Source of the DNA: Notoacmeibacter sp.
Lineage (GTDB): Bacteria; Pseudomonadota; Alphaproteobacteria; Rhizobiales; Rhizobiaceae
Length of the DNA stretch: 64,000 nucleotides
Assembly (NCBI GenBank): GCA_019912385.1
Contig: JAIOIW010000047.1
Coordinates: forward strand, 48,231 to 112,230
Direction of reading: 5' to 3'
Shown here: positions 7,826-16,195 of the stretch, piece after piece
Layout of the letters: each line of letters opens with the position of its first letter
Numbering within the stretch: the first letter of the stretch is position 1
Translations under genes and position numbers: made by a program
The notes under the pieces: generated by a model
Database searches by the model: none
Seen by the model: the letters and a program-made list of their open reading frames with translations, nothing else
Told to the model about the DNA's origin: nothing

Positions 7826-9247
7826 CTATCCGCGTGGAGCGATCTCGACATTGGCTCGGAACATGTTGAGGGGGTCGACTCGGGTCTTGATGTCTCTGAG
7901 CCGCTTCTCGTTGGCTCCGAAAGCGCCCTTGCTGCGTTTTTCGCCCGGCTCTGGCACGAAGTTGATGTAGACGCTACCCTCCGACATCGGAGCGGCGTTT
8001 TCAAAAAGGGTGCGCACCCATCCGATGCAGAGCTCGTCCCGATCCCGATCCTGCCAGCGGCCATGGATGTTCATCACGTAGCGTGTCGCCCGATGCGGGT
8101 AGGCCATGGCGTCCGCAGGCAGCCGTCCTGCGGCGCCGCCAAGCTGGGCGGTCGCGATCTCCGTCTCGTCCGAAGGCAAGTTGCCCGCGGCCTCGACCAG
8201 CACGTCTATCAATGCGTCAGAGAGCGTCGTGAAGTCGTGAGACTTCCAGTAGTTGCGTGCGCCTGAAGGGAGCAGTGGATCGAAGGCCGACTGCCAGCCG
8301 GTGTAAGGGTGAGGCGAGACGCCATCGCCGATCGGGGAACCGATCGACCGCAACGACGCCAGCGCACGCTCCCCGTCCTGAAGCGATCCGGCATGGGCCA
8401 TGACCAGCATGAGAACCGGACGGCCATGGTCTTCTGGCGCGAGGAATGGCAGGGGCGGCGCCTTCCGAAGGATGAACCAGCAGGTGGTGTCGTCGGGCAG
8501 TTCCTCGGCGATGTCACGGTATGCTCGCAATACCTCCGTGGCCTCTTCCAGCGGGTGCACGACGGGACCGGTCATCAGTATCGGCCCGACCTCGTGCAGG
8601 TGGAATTCGAATTCGGTCACCACTCCGAAATTGCCGCCCCCGCCCCGGATCGCCCAAAAAAGATCGGCATTCTCGTCCGCAGAGACGCGGCGCAGCATGC
8701 CGTCGGCGGTCACGATGTCGGCGGCGACGATGTTGTCGACTGTGTGCCCCAATGCCCGGCTCAGCCACCCGTATCCGCCGCCGAGAGCAAGCCCGCCGAT
8801 ACCTGTCGTCGAGTTGATCCCTGTCGGCACTGCGAGGCCGTGCGCCTGGGTCTCGTGATCGATGTCGCCAAGCAGCGCCCCGCCCTGGACCCGGGCGGTG
8901 CGTGCCTCGGGATCGACGCGCACGGCGCGCATGCGCGACAGGTCGATCATCAGTCCGCCATCGCAGAGCGCGCTGCCCGCGATGTTGTGTCCGCCTCCGC
9001 GCACCGACGTGAGCAAGCCTTCGGAGGCCGCGAACCGGACCGCCGCCATAACATCCGCCGCGCCGGTGCATTCCGCAATCAGCGCCGGGCGGCGCGCGAT
9101 CATGCCGTTCCAGATCCGGCAGGCCTCGCTGTAATCCGCGTCTTCCGGGCGGACCAACCGACCGCGCATCTTCTCCGCCAGGGCGTCGACGGCCTCGGGC
9201 GCCAAAGGCTTCTCGGCGCCGTCGGCACGGCGTAGGATCATGTTCAT
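7826..9247 (-). CDS. FAD-linked oxidoreductase, berberine-bridge-enzyme-like
   Basis: A 473-residue flavoprotein with an N-terminal FAD-binding domain (PCMH type, residues about 40-210) and a C-terminal BBE segment ending in YINFVPEPG and DPLNMFRAN. His87 in RGGGHNIAG is the usual flavin attachment residue. The cysteine that gives bicovalent FAD in many family members is absent (NSTTGIGGLALGGG region), so attachment is probably monocovalent. A good AGGAGGAGAG site precedes ATG 9247. The divergent HxlR-type gene likely regulates it. Substrate (sugar, alcohol or small aromatic) is unknown. Confidence 0.88.
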   Translation of the reverse strand: MNMILRRADGAEKPLAPEAVDALAEKMRGRLVRPEDADYSEACRIWNGMIARRPALIAECTGAADVMAAVRFAASEGLLTSVRGGGHNIAGSALCDGGLMIDLSRMRAVRVDPEARTARVQGGALLGDIDHETQAHGLAVPTGINSTTGIGGLALGGGYGWLSRALGHTVDNIVAADIVTADGMLRRVSADENADLFWAIRGGGGNFGVVTEFEFHLHEVGPILMTGPVVHPLEEATEVLRAYRDIAEELPDDTTCWFILRKAPPLPFLAPEDHGRPVLMLVMAHAGSLQDGERALASLRSIGSPIGDGVSPHPYTGWQSAFDPLLPSGARNYWKSHDFTTLSDALIDVLVEAAGNLPSDETEIATAQLGGAAGRLPADAMAYPHRATRYVMNIHGRWQDRDRDELCIGWVRTLFENAAPMSEGSVYINFVPEPGEKRSKGAFGANEKRLRDIKTRVDPLNMFRANVEIAPRG

Positions 9248-9384
9248 CGTTCTCTCCTCCTCTCAACAGGTCTTTCTGGCGGAGAGAATTCCCGATCATC
9301 GCGACGCCGCCCAGTGCACAGACTGGACTGGTCGACCGCGCATGCCGCTCGTAAACTGGTAGCGGTCAGGCGGGAGAAGCGACG

Positions 9385-10098
9385 ATGTCAGTCTATGGCC
9401 AATACTGCCCGCTCGCGTTGGCGAGCGAGATCCTGTGCAACCGTTGGACGCTACTCGTCGTCCGGGAATTGCTCGACGGCTCGACCGGCTTCAACGAGAT
9501 CGGACGGGGATTGCCGCTGATGTCGCGCTCGCTCCTCTCGCGTCGGCTGCGTGACCTTCAGACCACCGGCCTCGTCTCCCACCAAGCGGGCCCGCGTGGC
9601 ACCGCAGGAGCCTACCATCTGACCGATGCGGGACGCGCACTGGGCCCGGTGGTGCGGGCGATTGCGGTGTGGGGCCAGAAATGGATCGAGGAGGAGCCCT
9701 CGCTCGAGAAGATCGACGTTCGCTTCCTGATGTGGGACATGCGCCGGAATGTCCGTCCCGTCGACGCCCTGCCGCCGCGCTTCACGGTGCTCTTCCATTT
9801 CGCTGATGCGCCGGACGGTCTCAGAGAGCACTGGCTCGTCTTCGACAGCGGTGAGGTCGATCTCTGCTACGTCGATCCCGGCCACGAGGTCGATGTGCAT
9901 CTCGAGACCGATCTTCGAACGATGACACAGGTCTGGATGGGATGGCGCGACCTGGACGAGGCGGTCAGGAACGAAGACATCGCGGCTACGGGATCGGCGG
10001 CCCATATCTCTTCGATGCGCGACTGGCTTGGGCTCAGCGGATTGGCGGGAATCTCGAAGAGGCCCGCGCATCAGCGAGTGCGCTGCGCCCCACGATAG
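9385..10098 (+). CDS. HxlR-family regulator with C-terminal SCP2-like domain
   Basis: Residues 1-100 form the HxlR winged helix-turn-helix, starting CPLALASEILCNRWTLLVV and with recognition-helix region SRSLLSRRLRDLQ. Residues about 125-205 resemble an SCP2-like lipid-binding fold. A cysteine in the N-terminus (GQYCPLA) is typical of redox- or electrophile-sensing HxlR proteins. It is divergent from the FAD oxidoreductase with a 137-bp shared promoter and probably responds to that enzyme's substrate; the ligand is unknown. Confidence 0.85.
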   Translation: MSVYGQYCPLALASEILCNRWTLLVVRELLDGSTGFNEIGRGLPLMSRSLLSRRLRDLQTTGLVSHQAGPRGTAGAYHLTDAGRALGPVVRAIAVWGQKWIEEEPSLEKIDVRFLMWDMRRNVRPVDALPPRFTVLFHFADAPDGLREHWLVFDSGEVDLCYVDPGHEVDVHLETDLRTMTQVWMGWRDLDEAVRNEDIAATGSAAHISSMRDWLGLSGLAGISKRPAHQRVRCAPR

Positions 10099-10592
10099 GA
10101 CCCGTTTGGCGACCCGCGAATGGAGAGCCCGGAGAGGCAAGGTGTTGAAGATCACCGCTTGTAGCAGGACGGCTATTTTCTCGGCTCACAGATTCGGCTA
10201 CCGTCTCCGCCGGTGTATTGTGCAATGACCGGTTCTGGAAAGCTGCAACGTAGTATTGGCGGCGACGCGACGGTCCGGATAGGGCCGTTCACGTCGATCA
10301 TGGCGAGGTGCAGGAGGGCGGGAAGCGGTCGTTCGCTGCATACTCCTCGAAGGTCAGGGTTGCGGGACGAAGTGGACTGATGCTGGTGCAGCGACATCCA
10401 CATCGGCAGCACGACCAAGTCAGGGTGTGCTCCGCGGCGGTGCAGCACGACTTCCCCGAAGCGGTCGTTCAATCTGTACAATCGGGCCGGAATCCAAACC
10501 GGCCATTCGCCGTACGGGCCTCAGATGGCTCACATGCGGACGGAAGAGACATTGTGTCTTGTCGGTTGAACGTCTGCTATCAAGCGTCACGG
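10099..10592. other. Non-coding, apparently degraded stretch
   Basis: No intact gene. Short overlapping frames exist on both strands without ribosome-binding sites or recognisable products. It holds the second 26-bp repeat copy and a further partial copy of its core (around 10453-10466), consistent with gene decay. Confidence 0.5.
10316..10341 (+). repeat. 26-bp dispersed repeat, copy 2
   Basis: Differs from 7508-7533 at one position. Same orientation. The two copies bracket the oxidoreductase/HxlR pair. Confidence 0.7.
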
Positions 10593-11309
10593 CTAGACCT
10601 TGGTTGCGCGAGCCACCAAATAAGGCCAACGCATCGTGATCCCTTCAGCGTCACGGAACGCCTCTGCGCCAGTTCTGATATGGTTGATGATTGCCCGCTT
10701 GGCATCAGATGCTTGTGCATCAATTAGCATGGGTGCACGGACAATTCCCTTGTAAAGCAAATCGAGCAAGTCGTCTCCGGTCTGGCCGCGCCAGAGGGCA
10801 TGGGTCGCCAAGTCGCGGAATGTTGCATTTGCGTTTGGCCCAATAACGCGATTGGGGTTTTTCCTGACCCGAACCAAATCTCGAAACGGCCAAAGACTGT
10901 AGGGAGCATTCTCAACGATGCCCATCATGTTCTTTAGGTTCTCATACACACCCCCAGCCTCCGAAAGCTGGCTGTATAGAAGCAAGATTATTCGCATGTC
11001 GGCGAGAGATTTCACAGGACCTGCCGCCAGCCGTTCGTTTAGCTCTTCGAACACTTGTTCTGCGGTGATCGTGGTGGACCAACCCGCATCTTGCATGCCC
11101 CTGAATTCTCCACTCAGCGACCCTGCAAAATCTAACTCGCTCATTTGGCGAGCAAATCTAAAGAGAAGTCCAAGTTTCCGGGCTGTCTCGTTGGCGAAGG
11201 TTGTTGGGGAATTCAAAGGACCAAGCCGCATGTTATTTCTCAGAGCACTGGATAACAGCCATATCACGCCACCCGCAACGTTTACGTCTCTCGTCGCCGG
11301 AGCTGACAC
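10593..11309 (-). CDS. Hypothetical protein, no recognised domain
   Basis: A 238-residue soluble protein from a GTG start at 11309. It is largely helical by composition, with no signal peptide, membrane segment or cysteine motif visible. I recognise no family. It stands alone between two non-coding stretches, downstream of the retron and oxidoreductase, and may be cargo of the same accessory region. A GAGG lies about ten bases before the GTG, giving modest support to the start. Confidence 0.55.
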   Translation of the reverse strand: MSAPATRDVNVAGGVIWLLSSALRNNMRLGPLNSPTTFANETARKLGLLFRFARQMSELDFAGSLSGEFRGMQDAGWSTTITAEQVFEELNERLAAGPVKSLADMRIILLLYSQLSEAGGVYENLKNMMGIVENAPYSLWPFRDLVRVRKNPNRVIGPNANATFRDLATHALWRGQTGDDLLDLLYKGIVRAPMLIDAQASDAKRAIINHIRTGAEAFRDAEGITMRWPYLVARATKV

Positions 11310-11717
11310 TGGTCGAATACCTCAATAGTCCGCACACCCGACCTTGATCCGCGTGAACTAATTCCGCGCGCCTCAAACGGGTGCCGCCCTTTTATTGCTG
11401 ACGGTTATCCCGACCTGGCCACTCACGTGGAGCCCTCGGCTGGCGTGATCGGTGTTTTTCGCGCCTTGAGCAGGTACACAAGAGGTGTAGTACACCATCG
11501 AGATTCGGCTTTTTGGGGAAGCGAAACTGTGGACCAATCCTGCACCGATATGTGTACCAATCAATGCATTGACATTTTCCTACGTGTCTTTTTTGCTTAT
11601 ATTTCAATGTATTAAGGATAACTGGAAATTGAGTTCTGCACCCCTTGGGAGTACCAGCCATTTCCCCCGACAGGATCGCAATCCGGCTGAGGCAGGAAAT
11701 CAGCCAGGTGCGGCCGA
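11310..11717. other. Non-coding stretch, partly AT-rich
   Basis: No credible gene. The part around 11570-11640 is distinctly AT-rich for this window. Frames that are open here overlap each other and have no ribosome-binding site. Confidence 0.5.
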
Positions 11718-12017
11718 TCAGTTGTAGCTGGAGCGCTGGAAGCAACGCGCGGTCTTGCCGAAGCCGCTTGGCGTGCAGATCCAGGGTGCGCGGCCGAGAT
11801 AGGCTCTCGTGGTGCTGGAGCGATCGCCCTCGGCCTTGTTCCCGCTCGCCGGTTCGGCCAGGGGTTCGCTCACCGGCGTCACCAAAGGATTTCCATCCGT
11901 TTCGGCGTAGGCCGGGGCTGAAACAAAGGCGGCGGCAGCAATCGTTGCGCCAGCCAGAAGGTTGCGCGCTGCAATCGGGAAGTCGCCAAGAAACGTCCTG
12001 GTTCCTGCGCTGTTCAT
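11718..12017 (-). CDS. Small secreted hypothetical protein
   Basis: A 99-residue exported protein: signal peptide (LLAGATIAAAAFVSAPAYA) then a short low-complexity linker and a C-terminal APWICTPSGFGKTARCF segment with two cysteines that could form a disulfide. The ATG at 12017 is preferred over 12023 because AAAGGA is then seven bases away. I have seen similar PWICTPSGFG-type small proteins in rhizobia but know no function. Confidence 0.7.
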   Translation of the reverse strand: MNSAGTRTFLGDFPIAARNLLAGATIAAAAFVSAPAYAETDGNPLVTPVSEPLAEPASGNKAEGDRSSTTRAYLGRAPWICTPSGFGKTARCFQRSSYN

Positions 12018-12272
12018 GAGCATGTCCTTTCAAACGGATTTTTCCGGCCTTACCCGCCGGGCTTGCCTGAGGCTAGCAAGCACGAATTAATCGTCCCTAA
12101 CCAAACGCACCGGTGTTTTAGGAATTTTCAGAAACGCAATACGCGGAAACCCGGCATGTGCCGATCAGCACGGCCAACAAGTCCCGGAATAGGAATGAAT
12201 GTGGCGTCAAAAAGGCGCTACGGCAGCGTGAACCGGCGCCGCGAAAGTACCAAGCGGCATCGGTCCGGCACG

Positions 12273-13250
12273 TCATCCTTTCATTTTCAGGTGCCATGCA
12301 AGCGCCGTTTTCACGCTGTCCCCGATCCCAGGATATTGTGGTTTCCAGCCGAGTATCGCCTTCGCCCTGGCCGGATCGGCAATCAGGACGGCAGGATCGC
12401 CTTCGCGTCTGGGCGCGAAAGTGACGGGGACTGACTTTCCCGTGCATTCTTCAACACTATCAATGACCTGGCGCACGGACACGCCGTGGCCCGTGCCCAG
12501 GTTGATCGGCTGCGGCGGGATATTGCCGTCCATTGCGTCGAGCGCGGCGACATGGGCCCGCGCAAGATCGGACACATGGGTATAGTCGCGGATGCACGTG
12601 CCGTCCGGCGTGTCATAGTCGGTTCCGAAGATCGCGAAGGGTCCGGTTTCGCCGAGCGCGGCGGCGATGGCGCGGGGAATTATGCGGGTTTCGGGATCGT
12701 GATCTTCACCGGTTTCACCTGCCGGATCGGCACCGGCTGCGTTGAAATATCGCAGGGCCATCCACCGCATTCCGGTGGCCGCGGCAAAATCCGAGATCAT
12801 GCGTTCCACGATCAGCTTCGACATTCCGTAGGGATTGACCGGCACCAACGGTGATGATTCGGTTATCGGCACCCGCGCCGGTTCGCCGTAGATCGCACAA
12901 CTGCTGGAAAAGACCATGCGGGCGATGGCGTGATCGCGCATCGCCTCGAGCAGAGCGAGGCTGCCTGCAACATTGTTGCGATAGTACTTGCCGGGGTCCT
13001 CGACGGATTCCCCGACATAGGCGAAGGCGGCGAAATGAATGACGGCGGCGGGACGGTAGGCGGCAATCACGGCATCGAGGCGGGTCCGGTCCAGGATGTC
13101 GCCATGTTCGAACGGCCCCCAATGGACTGCCCTGCGGTGGCCGTTGACCAGATTGTCATAGGCGATCGGGCGGTAACCCGAGGCGGCAAGTGCCTTGCAG
13201 GCGTGGGAACCGATATAACCGGCACCGCCGGTAACGAGGACGTTCTTCAT
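12273..13250 (-). CDS. galE: UDP-glucose 4-epimerase
   Basis: Extended SDR epimerase interconverting UDP-glucose and UDP-galactose. It has the NAD motif TGGAGYIGSH near the N-terminus, the SSSCAIYG stretch, the catalytic YGMSK pair and RYFNAAGADP. The start at 13250 (MKNVLVTGG) leaves 325 residues, normal for the family. It sits beside genes for GH26, UDP-glucose dehydrogenase, a processive GT2 and a UXS-like epimerase, so it probably supplies nucleotide sugars for an exopolysaccharide. Confidence 0.95.
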   Translation of the reverse strand: MKNVLVTGGAGYIGSHACKALAASGYRPIAYDNLVNGHRRAVHWGPFEHGDILDRTRLDAVIAAYRPAAVIHFAAFAYVGESVEDPGKYYRNNVAGSLALLEAMRDHAIARMVFSSSCAIYGEPARVPITESSPLVPVNPYGMSKLIVERMISDFAAATGMRWMALRYFNAAGADPAGETGEDHDPETRIIPRAIAAALGETGPFAIFGTDYDTPDGTCIRDYTHVSDLARAHVAALDAMDGNIPPQPINLGTGHGVSVRQVIDSVEECTGKSVPVTFAPRREGDPAVLIADPARAKAILGWKPQYPGIGDSVKTALAWHLKMKG

Positions 13251-13488
13251 GCGACATGTCCCGCAGCAGGGCACCGATGTGCCCAGGTTCCCCGAATACA
13301 GACCATAGCGCCAGGCGGATCAAGGCCCTGTTCGGCTTTCACGGGCAGACGGCAGGTCGGGGCAACCGGCCCTCGGCCATTCCGTGTCGCGCGTCGCGCC
13401 GCGGGTGGGAAATTTGATCGTTTCGCTTTAAGGGAACTTAACCCAAGCAGAGGACAATTACCGGAAGAGAAACCGTGGAGCGGCTTCG

Positions 13489-14523
13489 ATGAGATGCCTT
13501 GCACTAACGTTTTCAGCCCTTGCATTCATGACCACGGTTGCAGGGGCGGCGTGCCAAAACGCGGCCTCGATCACCGATCCGTGCACCTCGGCCGGCGAAG
13601 TTGATCTGGGCACGACCACGAGCATTCCCGGCAACAGGAGCGCGGCGATAACCGGAATCGGGATGGACAACAGGGTGGTGCTGGGCATCTATGATCCTCA
13701 CCGCGCCTTCTCGAATGACCGCGATGTCGGAATCGAGCATATCTTCGTGTACTGGCAGGCGCTTGACCTGGAGGAATTCCGCCACCGTCTCGCCCAGGCC
13801 GAAAAGCTGGGGCGCACGATGATGGTGACGGTGGAGCCCTATACGCGGGCCGTGAACTGGCGCGACGGCGGCGAGCATCTTTTCGCCGACATCATCGCCG
13901 GGAGATTCAGTCCGGAAATCGAGCGGATATGCGGCGAACTTGGCCGCTACAGGGGCAAGGTCCTGATCCGCTGGGGCCATGAAATGGAAGATCCGACGGG
14001 GCGTTATCCGTGGGCGCGCAAGGACGCCGACGGCTACAAGGCGGCGTTCCGCCATTTCGTCACGTCCTGCCGCACGCTGGCTCCTCGCGCCGCGTATGTC
14101 TGGTCTCCGAAGGGCGAGAAGAACCTCAGCCGTTACTATCCCGGTGGCGCCTATGTCGACTATGTCGGCCTGTCGGTCTGGGGCCTGCAGAAGTTGGACC
14201 TCGACCATTACGGTCGCAACCGCCAGTTCGAGATGACCTTCATGGAAAAATACAACCGGGTAGCAGGCTTCGCCAAGCCGGTCATCATTGCCGAACTCGG
14301 CGTATCCGGTGACCGCGACTATCGCGTCAGCTGGTTCGATAACCTGTTCAGCACGATCGCGCGGTCACCGGCATTTCGCCAGTTGCAGGCCGTCGTCTAT
14401 TTCAACGACAAGGAGCCGGCCGAATGGCCCATGGGCTACGGATCCCCCGACTGGAGGATCGGCGCCGACTGGTTCTCACGTGCCAAACAGGTGGCATACG
14501 AAGCCAGGCCAACCCTCCAATGA
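13489..14523 (+). CDS. GH26-like secreted glycoside hydrolase
   Basis: A 344-residue protein with a signal peptide (cleavage near VAGA) and a GH26-like TIM barrel. The acid/base candidate is Glu165 in RWGHEMED and the nucleophile candidate is Glu269 in IIAELGVSG. GH26 enzymes cleave beta-mannans and mixed glucans; in a polysaccharide biosynthesis locus such enzymes often trim or release the polymer. Its 3' end overlaps the convergent DUF995 gene by 48 bp. It is related to, but clearly diverged from, the second GH26-like protein nearby. Confidence 0.85.
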   Translation: MRCLALTFSALAFMTTVAGAACQNAASITDPCTSAGEVDLGTTTSIPGNRSAAITGIGMDNRVVLGIYDPHRAFSNDRDVGIEHIFVYWQALDLEEFRHRLAQAEKLGRTMMVTVEPYTRAVNWRDGGEHLFADIIAGRFSPEIERICGELGRYRGKVLIRWGHEMEDPTGRYPWARKDADGYKAAFRHFVTSCRTLAPRAAYVWSPKGEKNLSRYYPGGAYVDYVGLSVWGLQKLDLDHYGRNRQFEMTFMEKYNRVAGFAKPVIIAELGVSGDRDYRVSWFDNLFSTIARSPAFRQLQAVVYFNDKEPAEWPMGYGSPDWRIGADWFSRAKQVAYEARPTLQ

Positions 14524-15063
14524 ACAGGCCTTCTCCGGTTTGTTGCCATCCACATAGGCCTTGTTGCGCAGGTATCCCTTTGTAGCGCGGTCGCCAGGTT
14601 GGAATTTCTTCGCCTCATCCCATGGATGAGGCGGCTTTTTCGAGAAAACGAACCACTTACCGTCCGGCACCTTGTGCATGTACACGGTACCCTGGTCGTC
14701 GATTCTGTGTGCAAAGCAGGTCAGCGCTTGGGAACTGCTGACCGTCGTGTTCCAAGTCGCTCGGAAACAGGTCTTGCCATTGCCGGGCAGGAACCAGCGG
14801 CCATCGCTGTAGCTGGCATCGGGTCCCGGCCGCCCCGTCCACGCCTTGAAATCCCTGCGCGAGACCTGGAAATAGGCCACGCCGTCCTTCCAGATCCACG
14901 AACGGCCCTTGTAGAGCTTGTAGAGCTCTTTCGTGGTGAGGTCGCGGCCGCTCTTGGCTGCGGCGGCATGGTCTTCACCTGCAGCCGCGGCGGGCGGCAA
15001 GCCGAAGCCCGCCACCGCCAGCATCGCGAAACTGCCGAAAATAAAGCCTGAGATCCCATTCAT
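14476..15063 (-). CDS. DUF995 family secreted protein
   Basis: A 195-residue protein with a signal peptide (cleavage near PPAAAAG) and the DUF995 signature: SWIWKDGVAYF, FKAWTG, DGRWFLPGNGKTCFRATW and paired cysteines. DUF995 proteins are common in rhizobia beside polysaccharide genes, but their function is not established. It lies three bases downstream of the second GH26-like gene, so the two are probably co-translated. Confidence 0.85.
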   Translation of the reverse strand: MNGISGFIFGSFAMLAVAGFGLPPAAAAGEDHAAAAKSGRDLTTKELYKLYKGRSWIWKDGVAYFQVSRRDFKAWTGRPGPDASYSDGRWFLPGNGKTCFRATWNTTVSSSQALTCFAHRIDDQGTVYMHKVPDGKWFVFSKKPPHPWDEAKKFQPGDRATKGYLRNKAYVDGNKPEKACSLEGWPGFVCHLFGT

Positions 15064-15066
15064 CGC

Positions 15067-16053
15067 TCAATTCCTTTCCGGACGGACCGGATAATTGATC
15101 TGCTGACGAACGACCCGCCAGTCCGGCAGGCCAAGGCCGTGGGGCCACGGCCAGACCTCCTTGTCGTTGAAGTAAACCACCTCCTTCAGTTCCGGATACT
15201 CGGCGAAATTGCGGGTCACGTCCTGAACCCATCGGGTCAGGTATTCGAGGTTGCCCTCATAGCCCAGTTCGGCAATCCAGATCGGCTTGCCGAAGCCAAC
15301 CGTGGTGTCGTATCCGAGCTTGAGGTCCTCGGCGAAGTCGCGCGGCTTGCCATATTCGATCTTCTCGAATTCGTCGTAGCCAAAGACCGACAGGCCGACC
15401 AGGTCGACAAACTCGTCGCCAGGATAGTAGTCCTTCGCCGTTTCCAGGCCTTTCGGCGACCACATCATGGGCGTATTCGGCAGGATTTCCCTGGCGATGG
15501 CATACATGCGCTTGTAGGCCTCGATGTAGTCCGCCGGTCTCCACAGCGACCAGGTGAAGCGTCCCGACGGGTTTTCCATCTCCTGCGCCCAGCGAATCGT
15601 GACGGGGCTCTTGAACCCCGCAAGCGCCTCGCAGATCGCCCTCATGTTGACGTCGTGCTTGCCTGACAGGATTGCCTGGCGCAGGGCGTCGGTGCTGACG
15701 TTCCAGTCGAGATCCCAGGACCAGGGCTCGATCGTCACGAGCACTTTGCGACCCCTTTGCAGGGCGTATTCGTCAGCTGCGGGAAGGACGGACAGATCGA
15801 CGTCTTCCCAGGGCAGGAAGAGGTGCTCGGTTGCGACCCGGCTTTCGGTACTGAAATCGCCATAGGGATCATAGACGCCGAGTTTCGGGCCATCGGGGTG
15901 AATGAGAGGCCGCTTGTCCATCATCAGGTCGCGGCCGGCGATGGTTTCCTCCGCAACGGCGCGGTTGGACGCCCCCAAGGTCGCCGCCGCAACAAGTGCT
16001 CCGGTGCCTTGGAACAAGGTCCTTCTCGAGATCGTGGTCAACTGATTAGTCAT
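15067..16053 (-). CDS. GH26-like protein with Tat-type signal
   Basis: A 328-residue paralogue of the GH26-like protein at 13489. The N-terminus has a twin-arginine type leader (SRRTLFQGTG), so it may be exported folded. Candidate catalytic residues are Glu158 in RWAQEMEN and Glu262 in WIAELGYEG. The MMWSPKGLE and VDLVGLSVFG segments are shared with the paralogue (VWSPKGEK, VDYVGLSVWG). It is followed directly by DUF995 and preceded by ugd, and probably acts on the polymer made by the locus. Confidence 0.85.
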   Translation of the reverse strand: MTNQLTTISRRTLFQGTGALVAAATLGASNRAVAEETIAGRDLMMDKRPLIHPDGPKLGVYDPYGDFSTESRVATEHLFLPWEDVDLSVLPAADEYALQRGRKVLVTIEPWSWDLDWNVSTDALRQAILSGKHDVNMRAICEALAGFKSPVTIRWAQEMENPSGRFTWSLWRPADYIEAYKRMYAIAREILPNTPMMWSPKGLETAKDYYPGDEFVDLVGLSVFGYDEFEKIEYGKPRDFAEDLKLGYDTTVGFGKPIWIAELGYEGNLEYLTRWVQDVTRNFAEYPELKEVVYFNDKEVWPWPHGLGLPDWRVVRQQINYPVRPERN

Positions 16054-16195
16054 GACGGTTCTCCTGTTCCATTTTCCAATATTCCGCTGTTGCTACTGCC
16101 CTGCCGTTTTCGACAATCCGGGCCATCCCAATGGGTGAGCGGTCCTTTTCGCGGATGCCGACCGCGCATCGCGTTTTGGCTGAGCCGCAAGTCAT

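Noticed and set aside
7501..8064. 187-residue open frame on the minus strand overlapping the oxidoreductase
   Set aside because: It shares bases with the well-supported flavoenzyme in another frame, has no recognisable product and reflects high GC content.
9248..9384. HxlR operator from repeated ACTGG words
   Set aside because: Repeats are short (5 bp) and irregularly spaced; too weak to list as a site.
10173..10481. 102-residue open frame near the second repeat copy
   Set aside because: No ribosome-binding site, composition like a decayed reading frame, includes the dispersed repeat.
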